DNA of 64,000 nt from Bog-756 sp963778165. GTDB lineage: Bacteria; Actinomycetota; Acidimicrobiia; Acidimicrobiales; RAAP-2. The stretch lies in contig CAVZTE010000007.1 in NCBI GenBank assembly GCA_963778165.1, positions 310,001 to 374,000 on the forward strand, written 5' to 3'. Positions 54,152-63,524 of this stretch are shown one piece after another. The translations under genes and the position numbers were made by a program. The notes below the pieces were generated by a model. That model saw only the letters and a program-made list of their open reading frames with translations, was not told the DNA's origin and ran no database searches. How positions within the stretch are numbered: the stretch's first letter is position 1; each line of letters starts with the position of its first letter.

Positions 54152-54414
54152 TGGGTGGTCGGACCGGCTGGGTGGGCAGTGGTTGTGGTGCTGTGGAATT
54201 GCCCGCCGGCGCATCGGGGGTGCGGTCGTTGTAGACGAGTGTCCCGACCGCAGTGGCGCTGCTACCGGTCCAGCTGCTCCAGTGGAGACCGGTCGGCCGT
54301 TCGCCGTAGTCGGCACAGCAGCACAATCTCCCCCGATCCACGCTGGGAGTGGCGCAGTTCCCGTAGACGCCGATGGCCGCGGACGGCCCCCTTCCCTGCC
54401 GACGGGGCCGGTCG
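54152..54414. other. Intergenic region, no gene seen
   Basis: The open frames here are short and lack homology or start signals. Confidence 0.5.
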
Positions 54415-54420
54415 TACTGT
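54415..54420 (+). promoter_or_regulatory. -10 element TACTGT, VOC gene
   Basis: Plus-strand TACTGT, 7 nt before the ATG at 54428. Confidence 0.45.
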
Positions 54421-54427
54421 TCGTGTC

Positions 54428-54856
54428 ATGAAGATGGTGCGCCGGGTGATCGTGTTCGATGCCGCTGACCTCCGAGCCGAAAGTGCATTCTGGGCCGGCA
54501 TGCTCGACGGGCATGTATTCGAGGAGGACGACTGGCACACGGTGATTGATGCGGCAGGAGAGTGGCGGATCGGCGTGCAGTTGGCACCGAACCATGTGCC
54601 GCCCGACTGGCCGAACGGAACACCCCAACAGGTCCACCTCGACCTCCACGTGGAGGATCCCCGTTCCGCCCACCAAGAGGCGGTGGCGCTCGGGGCCCGA
54701 CTCCTCCAGCCCACGCCGGATCTGGCGGCTGACCAAGGTCACCAGGTGTACGCGGACCCAGCCGGTCACCCGTTCTGCATCGGATGGGGGCACCCGTCGC
54801 CGGAGCAGTTGGCGGCCTTCGTGGCCGATCGGTTAGGGCGGGAAAGGCCCGGCTAG
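54428..54856 (+). CDS. VOC-family (glyoxalase-like) protein
   Basis: 142 residues, two beta-alpha-beta-beta-beta units: RRVIVFDAADLRAESAFWAGMLDGHVFEEDDWHTVID and VHLDLHVEDPRSAHQEAVALGARLLQ, ending VYADPAGHPFCIGW. Matches the Glyoxalase_6-type group of unknown function. It belongs to a set of three VOC genes in this window (this, 61.6 kb broken, 62.2 kb). Confidence 0.85.
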   Translation: MKMVRRVIVFDAADLRAESAFWAGMLDGHVFEEDDWHTVIDAAGEWRIGVQLAPNHVPPDWPNGTPQQVHLDLHVEDPRSAHQEAVALGARLLQPTPDLAADQGHQVYADPAGHPFCIGWGHPSPEQLAAFVADRLGRERPG

Positions 54857-55105
54857 AAGTGCTCGACATCTGGTCGGAAAACCACCCTGGAGCATTCCGG
54901 CGACCGGCTGACTGGACTACTTCGGACCAGATCTGCTCAGGGAAACGAGGGAGTTGCACCCAGGGTTCGTCGCCAGCCTGAAGTGTGGCGATATTTCGGT
55001 GGTCCAAGAAGTCGCAGCCATCCGACCGGAGCGGATTTCCGCCTCATGCCCTGTGGAAACCCGGGTGCCGTTTCGGTGTTCCGAGTTCGCAGTAACTCGC
55101 AGCTA

Positions 55106-55111
55106 TACCCT
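55106..55111 (+). promoter_or_regulatory. Possible -10 TACCCT, MMPL gene
   Basis: TACCCT within CTATACCCT, about 34 nt before the MMPL ATG; here an AAGGGGG ribosome-binding site is also present, so the transcript is leadered. Confidence 0.3.
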
Positions 55112-55145
55112 GTTGCGGGCCTTGGTCTACTCCTAAGGGGGATCT

Positions 55146-57332
55146 ATGAGTGCGGCGCTCTATCGGCTGGGCCAGTGGTGCTTTCGGCGTCGACCGTACG
55201 TGCTGGCCGCCTGGCTCCTGGTGATCGCGGTGTTGGCTGTGGTGGCGGTCAACGTGAAGCAGCCGACCAACAACTCCTTCACCATCCCTGGCACCCAATC
55301 CCAGCAGGCCATCGACCTCCTCAACGAGAAGTTCCCCGGCACCGGTGGCGCCCAGGCCCAGGTGGTGTTCTCCGTGCCTGCTCCAAAGACGCTGACCGGC
55401 GGAGCGGAGCGCCAGGCCGTGGAGGCCACGTTGGCCCAGCTCCACAAGCTGCCCCAGGTCGTCGGGGTCACCGACCCGTACCAGACGGGAACGGTGTCCA
55501 AAAACGGCCGCATCGCCTACGCCGTGGTGGCCTATCCCGTGGCGGTGGCCAACGTGACCACTGCGGCCCAGAATGCCCTGCTCGCTTCGGGTGGACCGGC
55601 CAAGGCGGCGGGCATCGACGTCAACTTCGGTGGCCAGGTGGCCCAGGCCACCACCAAGACGGATACCGATGCCATCGGGATCGTGATTGCCTTCATCGTC
55701 CTCCTGATCGGGTTCGGTTCCGTGGTGGCCGGCCTTCTGCCGCTCATCACCGCCATCGCCGGCGTGGCCTTCACCAACCTGGCCCTCCTGGCCCTCACGG
55801 CGCGGATCAGCGAGTCCAGCACCACGCCGATCCTGGCCACCATGATCGGTCTGGCCGTGGGGATCGACTACTCGCTGTTCGTCATGAACCGGCACCGACA
55901 ACACGTGGCCGAGGGCATGGATCTGGAGGAGTCGGTCGGCCGCGCCGTGGGAACCTCGGGTTCGGCGGTGTGCTTCGCCGGCCTGACGGTGCTCATCGCC
56001 CTGGCCGCTCTGAGTGTGGTGAACATCCCGTTCCTGACGGTCATGGGCCTGTCGGCGGCCGGGGCGGTGGTGGTGGCGGTCTTGACGGCCACCACCCTCA
56101 TGCCGGCACTGCTGGGCTTCGCCGGCCACCGACTCATCTCCTCCCGCTGGGCTAGGCACAAGATCGAGAAGGCGGCCAAGCCGGGCTTCGAGCCTCTGTC
56201 CTGGCGCTACGTCGTGACCCTGAAGCGGGCACCAATTCCGGTGGTTCTGGCCGGGATCATCGTCCTGCTGTTCGTGGCCACCCCGTTCCTCCATATGAGA
56301 CTGGGCTTGCCTGACGCCGGGTCCCAGCCCACCAGCCAGACCACAAGGCGAGCCTACGACCTCATCAGCGAGGGGTTCGGACCGGGGGCCAACGGACCCC
56401 TCCTGGTGGTGGTGTACGTACCCGGGGGCATGAGCCCGACGCAGAAGCAGGCATTCACCTCCTTCTACGAGCAGCAGACCAAGCACCTGCCCACGGATGT
56501 GGCGGCCATCGGGCCCCCCATTCCCAATCCGGCCAAGGATGTGTATCTGGTCCAGGTGATCCCCAAAACGGGTCCCAACGCCGTGGCCACCACCAATCTG
56601 ATCCAGGGCATCCGGAGGGTGGTGGCAGAAGGGAAGGCCAAATATGGCCTCAACACCTACGTCACCGGTCAGACCGCACTCAACGTCGACATTTCGGCGA
56701 AGCTGTCCTCCGCCCTTCCCCTCTACCTGTCGATCATCATCATCCTCTGCCTGGTGCTGCTGATCCTGGTCTTCCGCTCGCTGCTGGTACCGCTGGCTGC
56801 CGTGGTGGGCTACGTGCTCAGCATCCTCGCCGCCCTGGGCGCGGTGACGTTCATATTCCAGGAGGGGCACCTGTCCAGCCTGTTCGGCATCGCCACGCCG
56901 GGGCCGATTCTCAGCTTCCTGCCGATCATCCTGCTCGGGATCCTGTTCGGACTGGCCATGGACTACGAGGTCTTCTTGGAGTCACGGATGCGGGAGGAGT
57001 CTCTACACAAGGACCCCACCACCGCGGTGATCGATGGATACAGCGGGAGCGCCAAGGTCGTGGCCTCCGCCGCCATCATCATGGTGTCGGTCTTCGGCAG
57101 CTTCGTCCTGTCCCCGGACCCCACCACCAAGTCCCTGGGCTTCGCCCTGGCCCTCGGAGTCCTGATCGACGCCTTCGTGATCCGCATGACGGTGGTGCCG
57201 GCCACCATGTACATCTTCAAGGGAGCCGCCTGGTGGCTGCCGCGCTGGATGCACCGACTGCCGGACCTCGACATCGAGGGGAGCTCACTGGCGGAAAAGG
57301 AGCTCCCTCAAACTTCCGCGCAACCGCTGTAG
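55146..57332 (+). CDS. MMPL/RND-family transporter
   Basis: 728 residues, 12 helices in two halves with large loops between TM1-TM2 and TM7-TM8. Conserved GIDYSLFVMNRHRQHVAEG (TM4, about 238-256) and GLAMDYEVFLESRMREE (TM10 region) hold the proton-relay Asp-Tyr pairs. Exports lipids or complex metabolites. ATG 55146 after AAGGGGGATCT. Next to two GAP-family genes; MmpL-Gap neighbours export glycolipids in mycobacteria (family knowledge). Short open frame 54954-55136 before it is not convincing. Confidence 0.93.
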   Translation: MSAALYRLGQWCFRRRPYVLAAWLLVIAVLAVVAVNVKQPTNNSFTIPGTQSQQAIDLLNEKFPGTGGAQAQVVFSVPAPKTLTGGAERQAVEATLAQLHKLPQVVGVTDPYQTGTVSKNGRIAYAVVAYPVAVANVTTAAQNALLASGGPAKAAGIDVNFGGQVAQATTKTDTDAIGIVIAFIVLLIGFGSVVAGLLPLITAIAGVAFTNLALLALTARISESSTTPILATMIGLAVGIDYSLFVMNRHRQHVAEGMDLEESVGRAVGTSGSAVCFAGLTVLIALAALSVVNIPFLTVMGLSAAGAVVVAVLTATTLMPALLGFAGHRLISSRWARHKIEKAAKPGFEPLSWRYVVTLKRAPIPVVLAGIIVLLFVATPFLHMRLGLPDAGSQPTSQTTRRAYDLISEGFGPGANGPLLVVVYVPGGMSPTQKQAFTSFYEQQTKHLPTDVAAIGPPIPNPAKDVYLVQVIPKTGPNAVATTNLIQGIRRVVAEGKAKYGLNTYVTGQTALNVDISAKLSSALPLYLSIIIILCLVLLILVFRSLLVPLAAVVGYVLSILAALGAVTFIFQEGHLSSLFGIATPGPILSFLPIILLGILFGLAMDYEVFLESRMREESLHKDPTTAVIDGYSGSAKVVASAAIIMVSVFGSFVLSPDPTTKSLGFALALGVLIDAFVIRMTVVPATMYIFKGAAWWLPRWMHRLPDLDIEGSSLAEKELPQTSAQPL

Positions 57333-57391
57333 GCGGGTGGGGATCCGGTCGAGGCAGGCCATCCCGGGTCAGAAGTGGTTTCTCGGACTTC

Positions 57392-57416
57392 CGGCTCCAT
57401 GGGTCCCCTGGAGCCG
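57392..57416. terminator. 8-bp hairpin between convergent MMPL and GAP genes
   Basis: CGGCTCCA...TGGAGCCG around TGGGTCCCC, which can itself pair GGG/CCC. Perfect arms in a 220-nt gap. Confidence 0.55.
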
Positions 57417-57552
57417 TACGTTGGCAAGACCTGGGAGCTAGGCGACATCGTCGGAGCGTGGACGTTCGGGGGCCTGGGTCCCGTTTGCTCTGTGCCCGTG
57501 CCGTCGGCCAGTAGACCTGGCCTCGGTACCCCCGATGATCGGAGCTGCTCGG

Positions 57553-58227
57553 CTAATGAAAGCCGCCGATGCCCTTGCCGATGAGCACGAATCCGATGAC
57601 CAGCATCAGGACCGCCATCACGGTGGCGTTGTTGGTCTTCAGCCAACCGTCCAAGGACTGGAGGATCGTCTTCGCCCGTTGGCCCATGGTCAGGTTGAGG
57701 ATTACGGGGAGAGCAACGGTGCTGACGGCGATCAGGATGAAGATGGTCATCGCCACCGCCTTGTCGCCCGTCGTCGGGGCCTCTTGGGCGATGGCAACCC
57801 CCGCACCGATCAGCAAGAGAAGGTTTTTGGGATTCACGGCCGACAGCAGCACACCGAGGCCGCCGGCCTTGGTTGGGGTTACGCCCTCGATGGAGGCCAG
57901 CCACTTTGGCAGGACCGGCTCCTCGTCGCCCCTCGGGCGCTTCCGCCAGTCGCGTAGACCCACCACCAGCAACAGGATCCCCAGCACTACCTTGACCCAA
58001 GAGACGCCCGTGGTGGGACCCGTCGAGGTCTCAAGGGTGGCGGTACCCGAAACCGCCACCACAACCGACAGGACCACTGCGATACCCAGCACCCAGCCAA
58101 CCAGAAACGCTGTGCTGTTCACTCCGGAGCGCTTCGAGAGCAACATGAGGATGATGGCGATGATGGGAATGGGACTGATGGCGACGCCGAGGGCCAGCGG
58201 CAGCGAATCTCCGATTGCCTGTCCCAC
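57553..58227 (-). CDS. GAP-family membrane protein (Sap-like)
   Basis: 224 residues, six helices, of the PF11139 GAP (sulfolipid-1-addressing protein) family: LPLALGVAISPIPIIAIILMLLSKRS near the N-terminus and LLSAVNPKNLLLLIGAGVAIAQ in the middle. Family knowledge: Gap/Sap proteins are needed for surface exposure of glycolipids made by MmpL exporters. GTG start with GAGG upstream. Convergent with the MMPL gene. Confidence 0.85.
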   Translation of the reverse strand: MGQAIGDSLPLALGVAISPIPIIAIILMLLSKRSGVNSTAFLVGWVLGIAVVLSVVVAVSGTATLETSTGPTTGVSWVKVVLGILLLVVGLRDWRKRPRGDEEPVLPKWLASIEGVTPTKAGGLGVLLSAVNPKNLLLLIGAGVAIAQEAPTTGDKAVAMTIFILIAVSTVALPVILNLTMGQRAKTILQSLDGWLKTNNATVMAVLMLVIGFVLIGKGIGGFH

Positions 58228-58447
58228 TAGAACCTCGATTCAGTCTTGCTGAGACAGCCACCCAATGTGGTCCGATAGCCGTAAGTTCTACTCCATGACC
58301 ACCTCGATAGCTTGAACGAGCTCAGACCCGTCTCCCCATGCCGTCGCCACCAAACGGCGACCACCCTTTCTCGACCGTCATGCCCCCGCCACTGTCGCCA
58401 CCTTCGTCGGCTGGCAACGACTGCCCGACTGGCCTCGGCTGAACACA

Positions 58448-58453
58448 TACGTT
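58448..58453 (+). promoter_or_regulatory. -10 element TACGTT, second GAP gene
   Basis: Plus-strand TACGTT, 7 nt before the ATG at 58461. Confidence 0.45.
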
Positions 58454-58460
58454 TCCGGCC

Positions 58461-59138
58461 ATGGGATTGATCATCACGGTGCTTCTGCTCGGCGTACTCG
58501 CCAGCATCTCCCCAAGCACGATTGTCGTGTTCATGCTCATGCTGGCCTCGACCAGGGCGACCGCCAATGCCGCCGCCTTCCTCATCGGATGGAGCGTTTC
58601 GTTGGTCATTGTCTTCGCCGCCAGCTATGCCCTCGGTGGAGTGCGGTTCACTCCCCACGGAAGCGTTCGCACCGCCATCGACATCATCGAGATACTGCTC
58701 GGCGTGGCCCTGCTGACCACAGCAACTCGCCAGTGGCTGCGTCGCGATATACCCCGAACGGGATCGGGGCTCACCAAGAGACTCACCGCACACCTTGACC
58801 ATCTGAATCCGTGGCAAGCGAGTGTCATCGGGGTGTTGGAGCAGCCCTGGACGCTCACCGCGGCGCTGGCGGTGGTACTGGTCCGCCATCATTCGGCGGT
58901 GTTCGTCGCCCTGGTCGCCTTACTGGTCTTCACGATCGTTTCGAGCGCAACCGTCGGATTGATCTTCTTGTACTTCGCCCGAAGGCACGGCGAAGCGGAG
59001 GCTCATCTCTCCGCGTTGCGGGATCGGGTGGTGGCGGCTGGTCCAACGATCTTCGCCGTCGTCACCTTTGGGGTCGGTATCTTTTTGGCCATCGATGGAA
59101 TTCTCGGTGCCATGGGCACAGGGAGCATTACCCGTTGA
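58461..59138 (+). CDS. GAP-family membrane protein, second copy
   Basis: 225 residues, six helices, diverged from the previous gene: VLLLGVLASISPSTIVVFMLMLAST at the start. Lower similarity in the middle, but the same helix layout. Divergent from the first copy across a 233-nt gap. Its stop overlaps the broken flavin monooxygenase gene by 11 nt tail to tail. Confidence 0.8.
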   Translation: MGLIITVLLLGVLASISPSTIVVFMLMLASTRATANAAAFLIGWSVSLVIVFAASYALGGVRFTPHGSVRTAIDIIEILLGVALLTTATRQWLRRDIPRTGSGLTKRLTAHLDHLNPWQASVIGVLEQPWTLTAALAVVLVRHHSAVFVALVALLVFTIVSSATVGLIFLYFARRHGEAEAHLSALRDRVVAAGPTIFAVVTFGVGIFLAIDGILGAMGTGSITR

Positions 59139-60251
59139 TGTGATCGGCGATGCGTCTGGCCTCGATACCGATCTCACGAAGCATTCCCGCGGGCGAGACG
59201 TACATCCCGCAGAAGTAGAGGCCCCCGAGGGCTGTGGGCCCTCCGGAGACCGCTGGCGTCCCCGAGTCGTCACAGACCGCCTCCCAGCCGACCAGGAGGT
59301 CGTCGACCGAGGCTCGATACCCCGTGGCCAGGATTACGGCGTCAAGGGTGGTGACCGCAGAGCCATTCGAGAAGACCACGCCGTCTTCGGTGAAACGGTC
59401 AATGTCCCCGTGGACCACGATGCGGCCTTGTTTGATCTGGTCCATGGTGCCGATATCGAGCAGGGGAACATGATGGTCCCGGGCCATTTGGGTATTCGGC
59501 CCGTACGGAAGCTTCCTCAGACCGACCTTCGTCACATCCCCGACGGTGGTCCGAACTAGTGGCCAAGCCAGTGCATCGGCGACACGGGTCGGTAGACGGC
59601 GCATCACGATGCCGAGAGGCAAGACCGGTACCACGCCGAACATGTCACGCGGCAGGACATTGACCGGCGAGCGTACGGCCATATGGACCTCGGCAGCGTG
59701 TTCGACGAGATCCAACGCTGTTCACACGCCGAGTTCCCAAAGCCCACCACGAGAACGGGCCGGCCTTTCCAAGGCCCTCCGTTCCGGTACTCGCTCGAGT
59801 GGAGAAGGTCGCCCCGGTACTGGGCCATCCCTGGCCATGTCGGACGCACCGGCACCCTGGTGCGTCCGGTTGCAATGACCACGTTCTCTGACCGCCAAGT
59901 CCCCTTGCTGGTTGTCGTTTCCCACGTCCTGTCCACCCACTCCACCCGATGCACCGTCTCGCCGAAGTGCGGCCGGAGGGCGAAGTGATCCTGGTAGCGC
60001 TCCAGGTATTCGACAACTTGATCTCGGGAGGGATATCGCGGCCAGCTCGTGGGCATCGGAAGACCGGGCAAGGCCGAGAGGCTCTTGGGAGTGTGCAGAT
60101 GGAGTCGGTCGTAATGCCGCCGCCACGACGCCGCCACAACGTCTTCGGATTCTACGATCTCGAACTCGCGCCCACGCCTGAGAAGCTCTGCCGCTGTGGC
60201 CAGGCCAGCGGCCGAAGCTCCGACTACCAGAGTCCCGGTGGCCCTGCTCAC
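59128..60251 (-). pseudogene. Flavin-containing monooxygenase, single-base frameshift
   Basis: N-terminal part (GTG 60251): GTLVVGASAAGLATAAELL FAD site, then ATGRTRVPVRP, RPVLVVGFGNSACE NADPH site. Directly after GNSACE near 59718-59724 homology continues in another minus frame: LDLVEHAAEVHMAVRSP ... VILATGYRASVDDLL ... IADHING. Between them one base is missing (ACE followed by CAGCGTTG instead of a three-base multiple). Combined length about 373 residues, an FMO or Baeyer-Villiger-type protein. Decay or sequencing indel. Confidence 0.8.
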
Positions 60252-60331
60252 GCATCCGACATTACCAATTGCCGCCCATGATCGATGGTGTCCGGTCAAA
60301 TAGAGTGGAATGCAGGGGTATCTGGGGAACG

Positions 60332-60772
60332 ATGCCGTCGCCCATTGCTGAGATAGTTCATGTGCTTGTACCAGGAGGTCGAGTGGGTCTGACCGTGTGG
60401 GGCCACATCAAAGTGTCGACGGGGGCCTGGGCACTGTCACCGTTCAGGATGGCTGCGCCCGAGAAAATGGAAGACCAGGCGGCAATGTTGGCGCTCGGTC
60501 GCCCCGGCGTGGGTGAGGATCTCCTCGTTCGACACGGGTTCGTCGACGTGGAGCGAATCGAAATTCCATCTGTGTGGGAGTTCAAGGATCCCGAGATGTA
60601 CGCCCGGGCCATTGCCACGACCGGTCCGGCCTATGAGGCTATTCAACACGTGGGCGAGGAGTCGTTCACAAGAACGGCCATCGATAGTGCACGCTCACAG
60701 ATGCGAGTTGGACTTCCGCTGCGAGCGGTAATCCAAGTGTTGGGCTTTATCGGAGTAATGCCCAACAACTGA
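60332..60772 (+). pseudogene. SAM methyltransferase C-terminal fragment
   Basis: VLVPGGRVGLTVWGHIK (about 11-27) resembles the post-motif-III strand of class I methyltransferases; no SAM-binding GxGxG is present upstream, and the N-terminal half is missing. Some 146 residues remain, ending 14 nt before the CMD-type gene. ATG choice is arbitrary. Probably a truncated gene. Confidence 0.55.
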
Positions 60773-60786
60773 GAGGAGAGGCGAGG

Positions 60787-61383
60787 ATGGACACAATCGG
60801 ATTTCTCGGCCAACCGTCGGTCACCCCGGAGGCACAGGCGATCTTTGACGAGGACATAGCCGAGGATGGATACGTCATGAACGTGTCGCGGCTATGGGCA
60901 TACGATCCGGGTCTTGTGACAGGTCTCTTCGACCTGATGCGGTCAGCCCTCGCTGACCAGCAACTGACCTTCCGCCAACGGGCCATCTTGGTTGCAGCGT
61001 GTGCATCGACCCTCGGCGACTCCTACTGCTCCCTTGCCTGGGGTTCAAAGCTGGCCACAGTCTCCGATCCTGATTTGGCGGCGGGAGTAATCCGCGGGGA
61101 CGACGCAGGACTGAGCGACGAAGAGCGAACGATGGCCTCGTGGGCCCGAAAGGTTGCAAAAGACCCGAATGGGACGACTCAAGATGACGTTGAGGCCCTT
61201 CGCTCTGCGGGTTTCAACGATCGGCAGGTATTCGCCATGACGGTCTTTGTCGCATTGCGGATCGCCTTCTCGACGGTCAACGACGCGTTGGGGACCGGTC
61301 CCGACGCAGCTCTTCGTGCCAGTGCACCAGAAGCGGTCGTGAGCGCTGTTCGCTACGGGAGACCTCCAACGGGCCCAGGTTGA
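60787..61383 (+). CDS. Carboxymuconolactone decarboxylase/AhpD-like protein
   Basis: 198 residues, all-helical. The core segment LTFRQRAILVAACASTLGDSYCSLAWGSKLA (about 60-90) aligns with the AhpD/CMD helix that normally has ExxxCxxCxxxxH; here one Cys (DSYCSLAW) stays, the other is in ACAST. FVALRIAFSTVNDALG is the last helix. Redox or decarboxylase role uncertain. Starts with GAGAGGAGAGGCGAGG, a good ribosome-binding site. Confidence 0.78.
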   Translation: MDTIGFLGQPSVTPEAQAIFDEDIAEDGYVMNVSRLWAYDPGLVTGLFDLMRSALADQQLTFRQRAILVAACASTLGDSYCSLAWGSKLATVSDPDLAAGVIRGDDAGLSDEERTMASWARKVAKDPNGTTQDDVEALRSAGFNDRQVFAMTVFVALRIAFSTVNDALGTGPDAALRASAPEAVVSAVRYGRPPTGPG

Positions 61384-61596
61384 TCGTGGGTGCGTCGGGT
61401 CGCGCAGAGGGTGGTGATGACTCGAAATGTGCTGACGATGTCTCCAAGGACGAGTACCGCTCGGTGTCCTAGGGCTGCGCATCATCGGCCCCTGCCAACA
61501 CCGTGCGGGCATACCTCGACCCTCCTGGCCCGTTACTGGCGGCGGATCTCAGCCACAGAGCCTTGTGGCCAGTGTGACTCCGTCAGTAGGCGAAGC

Positions 61597-61966
61597 GTGG
61601 GCCGAGGCGCACTGCTGGAGATAGTCCGTGACTGTCTGGAGCTTGAGAGCCTCATGGAGTTCTGGCGTGGGGTGCTTCACTATCGCGAGTTCTACTCGAA
61701 CCGTCGCCGGCGGTCCTTGTGCCGCAAAGCGCCGCAACCTGTCCGCTCCTTGCATCGAGTCGCCCGAACCGAGAGCTGGGAAGAACCGGATGCATGTGGA
61801 TATCGTCACCGAGGACGTCGAGATCGAGGTCAACCGGCTGGAGGGACTCGGTGCGCGGCGGCTCCACGCTGGCGTCCCAAGCTTCGGATCGACGCACTGG
61901 GTCGTGACAACCGATCCTGAAATCAACGAATTCTGCGTCTCCACTGGCGTCAAGTGCGAGCCGTGA
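61597..61966 (+). pseudogene. Frameshifted VOC-family gene
   Basis: Frame 1 gives LEIVRDCLELESLMEFWRGVLHYR, the N-terminal unit of a glyoxalase-like protein; frame 2 gives PEPRAGKNRMHVDIVTEDVEIEVNRLEGLGARRL and DPEINEFCV, its C-terminal unit. The junction is near 61690-61760, where homology is weak. At least one indel, perhaps more. Similar to the intact gene at 54.4 kb. Confidence 0.7.
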
Positions 61967-62041
61967 CCTCGACGTGGGATCAACCTGCAATGCAATGGTT
62001 ACCTCTAAGGGAAGGCCGTAGGGGCGTCCGATTCAAATCCG

Positions 62042-62078
62042 GTCGTCCCCCGCCCTGTGTCAGGGACGACATGTCGTC
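62042..62078. promoter_or_regulatory. Inverted-repeat cluster upstream of VOC gene
   Basis: GTCGTCCC (62042-62049) pairs with GGGACGAC (62063-62070), and the latter overlaps a 14-bp palindrome GACGACATGTCGTC (62065-62078). Could be a terminator or an operator with GTCGTC half-sites; the VOC gene begins 148 nt downstream. Confidence 0.35.
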
Positions 62079-62225
62079 ATCGGAACTACGTGGGCTTACC
62101 GGATGTCGCTACGTTGACCCGCCACCTAAGGAAGCAGCGCTCGACGGGTTCAATGTGGTCTGGTTGACTAGTGCCTACAGAGCTCACCGCACGTGGGCAT
62201 GGCCTCAACGGGGTGGAGGTGCCCT

Positions 62226-62690
62226 ATGGCGGAATCCAAGCAACTCGCACAGCACATGGTCGTGACACACTTCATCGTTTCCGATGATGTGGAACGATCC
62301 CGGCTGTTCTACACCGAGGTTCTCGGCGGAACGGTGGTCTTCGGCCCAGAGCCAACGAACATCTCCCTCGCTAACACTTGGATCATCATCAACCGCGGCG
62401 GAGGCCCCACCGACGATAAACCCACGGTCACCCTTCAGACGCCAAGCGACCCCGATCAGGTCAGTAGTTTCCTAAATATCAGGGTCGAAGACATCCACGC
62501 GGCATACGCCGAATGGAGCGCCAGGGGAGCCCAGTTCCTGACGCCGCCGAAACAGCACAAATACGAGATCCGTTGCTACATCCGAGATCCTGACGGGTAC
62601 ATCATCGAGGTGGGACAGACCACGGATCCGCAGGGAGATTGGTGGCCTGCCGAGTGGCCGCCGATTCACTCAAGCCGGCAACCAGAGTGA
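62226..62690 (+). CDS. VOC-family (glyoxalase-like) protein
   Basis: 154 residues: VVTHFIVSDDVERSRLFYTEVLGGTVVF at the start, LNIRVEDIHAAYAEWSARGAQFL in the middle, YIRDPDGYIIEVGQ near the end - the metal-site Glu of the fold. Good GGAGGT site before ATG 62226. Codon use is visibly less G+C-rich than in the first 55 kb. Confidence 0.88.
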   Translation: MAESKQLAQHMVVTHFIVSDDVERSRLFYTEVLGGTVVFGPEPTNISLANTWIIINRGGGPTDDKPTVTLQTPSDPDQVSSFLNIRVEDIHAAYAEWSARGAQFLTPPKQHKYEIRCYIRDPDGYIIEVGQTTDPQGDWWPAEWPPIHSSRQPE

Positions 62691-62994
62691 GCTCACTTTC
62701 ATAGGGGACCCCGGGGGTGAATCCGAGCTCGCGGGTACTCACTCACTGGCTGAGACGGATGAAGATCTCCACCCACTGCGTGAAGTCCCTCGGTGGACGT
62801 GGTCGTACGACGACTCGCAAGCATGGTCCATCCTCCCGCCCGGAGTGCACCCACAACATGGTATGACTGAACGTGGAAATCCCGCTCGGTGAGTGTAGTT
62901 CCTACGAACCTGAGGAAGTGATGGATTGCGAGCGCCGCCGGTGCGATCGTCACAACCTTCGTGGTTTCGCACACGTCCGTAACGGCATAGGCGT
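62691..62994. other. Intergenic region, no gene seen
   Basis: Short open frames on both strands only, none with homology or start signals; G+C lower than the backbone. Confidence 0.5.
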
Positions 62995-63000
62995 TACAGT
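62995..63000 (+). promoter_or_regulatory. -10 element TACAGT, hypothetical gene
   Basis: Plus-strand TACAGT, 6 nt before GTG 63007; supports the reality of this gene. Confidence 0.45.
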
Positions 63001-63006
63001 CGTCTG

Positions 63007-63378
63007 GTGGCCAGGACCGCCCGACGTGACGTGATCAGCCTCCTCATCGAGAAACAGGTGATCTACACCGAGGAGGAGGTCGATGCGCTCGTCGCCCAGG
63101 CGAAGAAGCTGGCCGGGGAGAGCGGAAGGACTGTGCGTGCCGAGGCCGAGCTGGTCCTGTCGAGGGACAGGGAATCGCGGCTGCGAGACCTACGGAGGAA
63201 GGTGATGGGAGTCAATGACCTCGTAGCAGCTATCACCGTCGAAGTCGATGACCTTCGGGCCGAGTCAGGTGATGACGACGGAGAGCTGGCCGCAATTATG
63301 GCGACGATGGCTGTCTCCCGCGAACCTTTCACCCAAGCCTCGAGCGCGTGCTTCCACTTCGACCACAAGGCCTGGTGA
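63007..63378 (+). CDS. Hypothetical protein, helical, acidic
   Basis: 123 residues, mostly helix: VISLLIEKQVIYTEEEVDALVAQAKKLA, then AEAELVLSRDRESRLRDLRRKVMGVNDLVAAITVEVDDLRAE, a likely coiled coil. No family recognised. The last 30 residues look less ordered, so the 3' end may be wrong. GTG start, leaderless box at proper distance. Confidence 0.55.
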   Translation: MARTARRDVISLLIEKQVIYTEEEVDALVAQAKKLAGESGRTVRAEAELVLSRDRESRLRDLRRKVMGVNDLVAAITVEVDDLRAESGDDDGELAAIMATMAVSREPFTQASSACFHFDHKAW

Positions 63379-63511
63379 GACACCGGCGTCGTCGGCTGCA
63401 ACCGTGGTGCCAACGCCGAAGTAAGGACGGAATCGACGTAGGGGATCAAGCTTCTCAATCACGCAGCATCTTGAAGGGTCCAGCGAGGCGTGAACACTGG
63501 GATGCAGCGAA

Positions 63512-63517
63512 TAGTGT
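63512..63517 (+). promoter_or_regulatory. -10 element TAGTGT, PPOX gene
   Basis: Plus-strand TAGTGT, 7 nt before the ATG at 63525. Confidence 0.5.
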
Positions 63518-63524
63518 TAGTCAC

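Noticed and set aside
54954..55136. 60-codon ORF just before the MMPL gene
   Set aside because: No homology, no ribosome-binding site or -10 box; likely chance.
62015..62056. A functional tRNA gene
   Set aside because: T-stem mismatches, no clear anticodon arm and no 5' acceptor; at best a relic.
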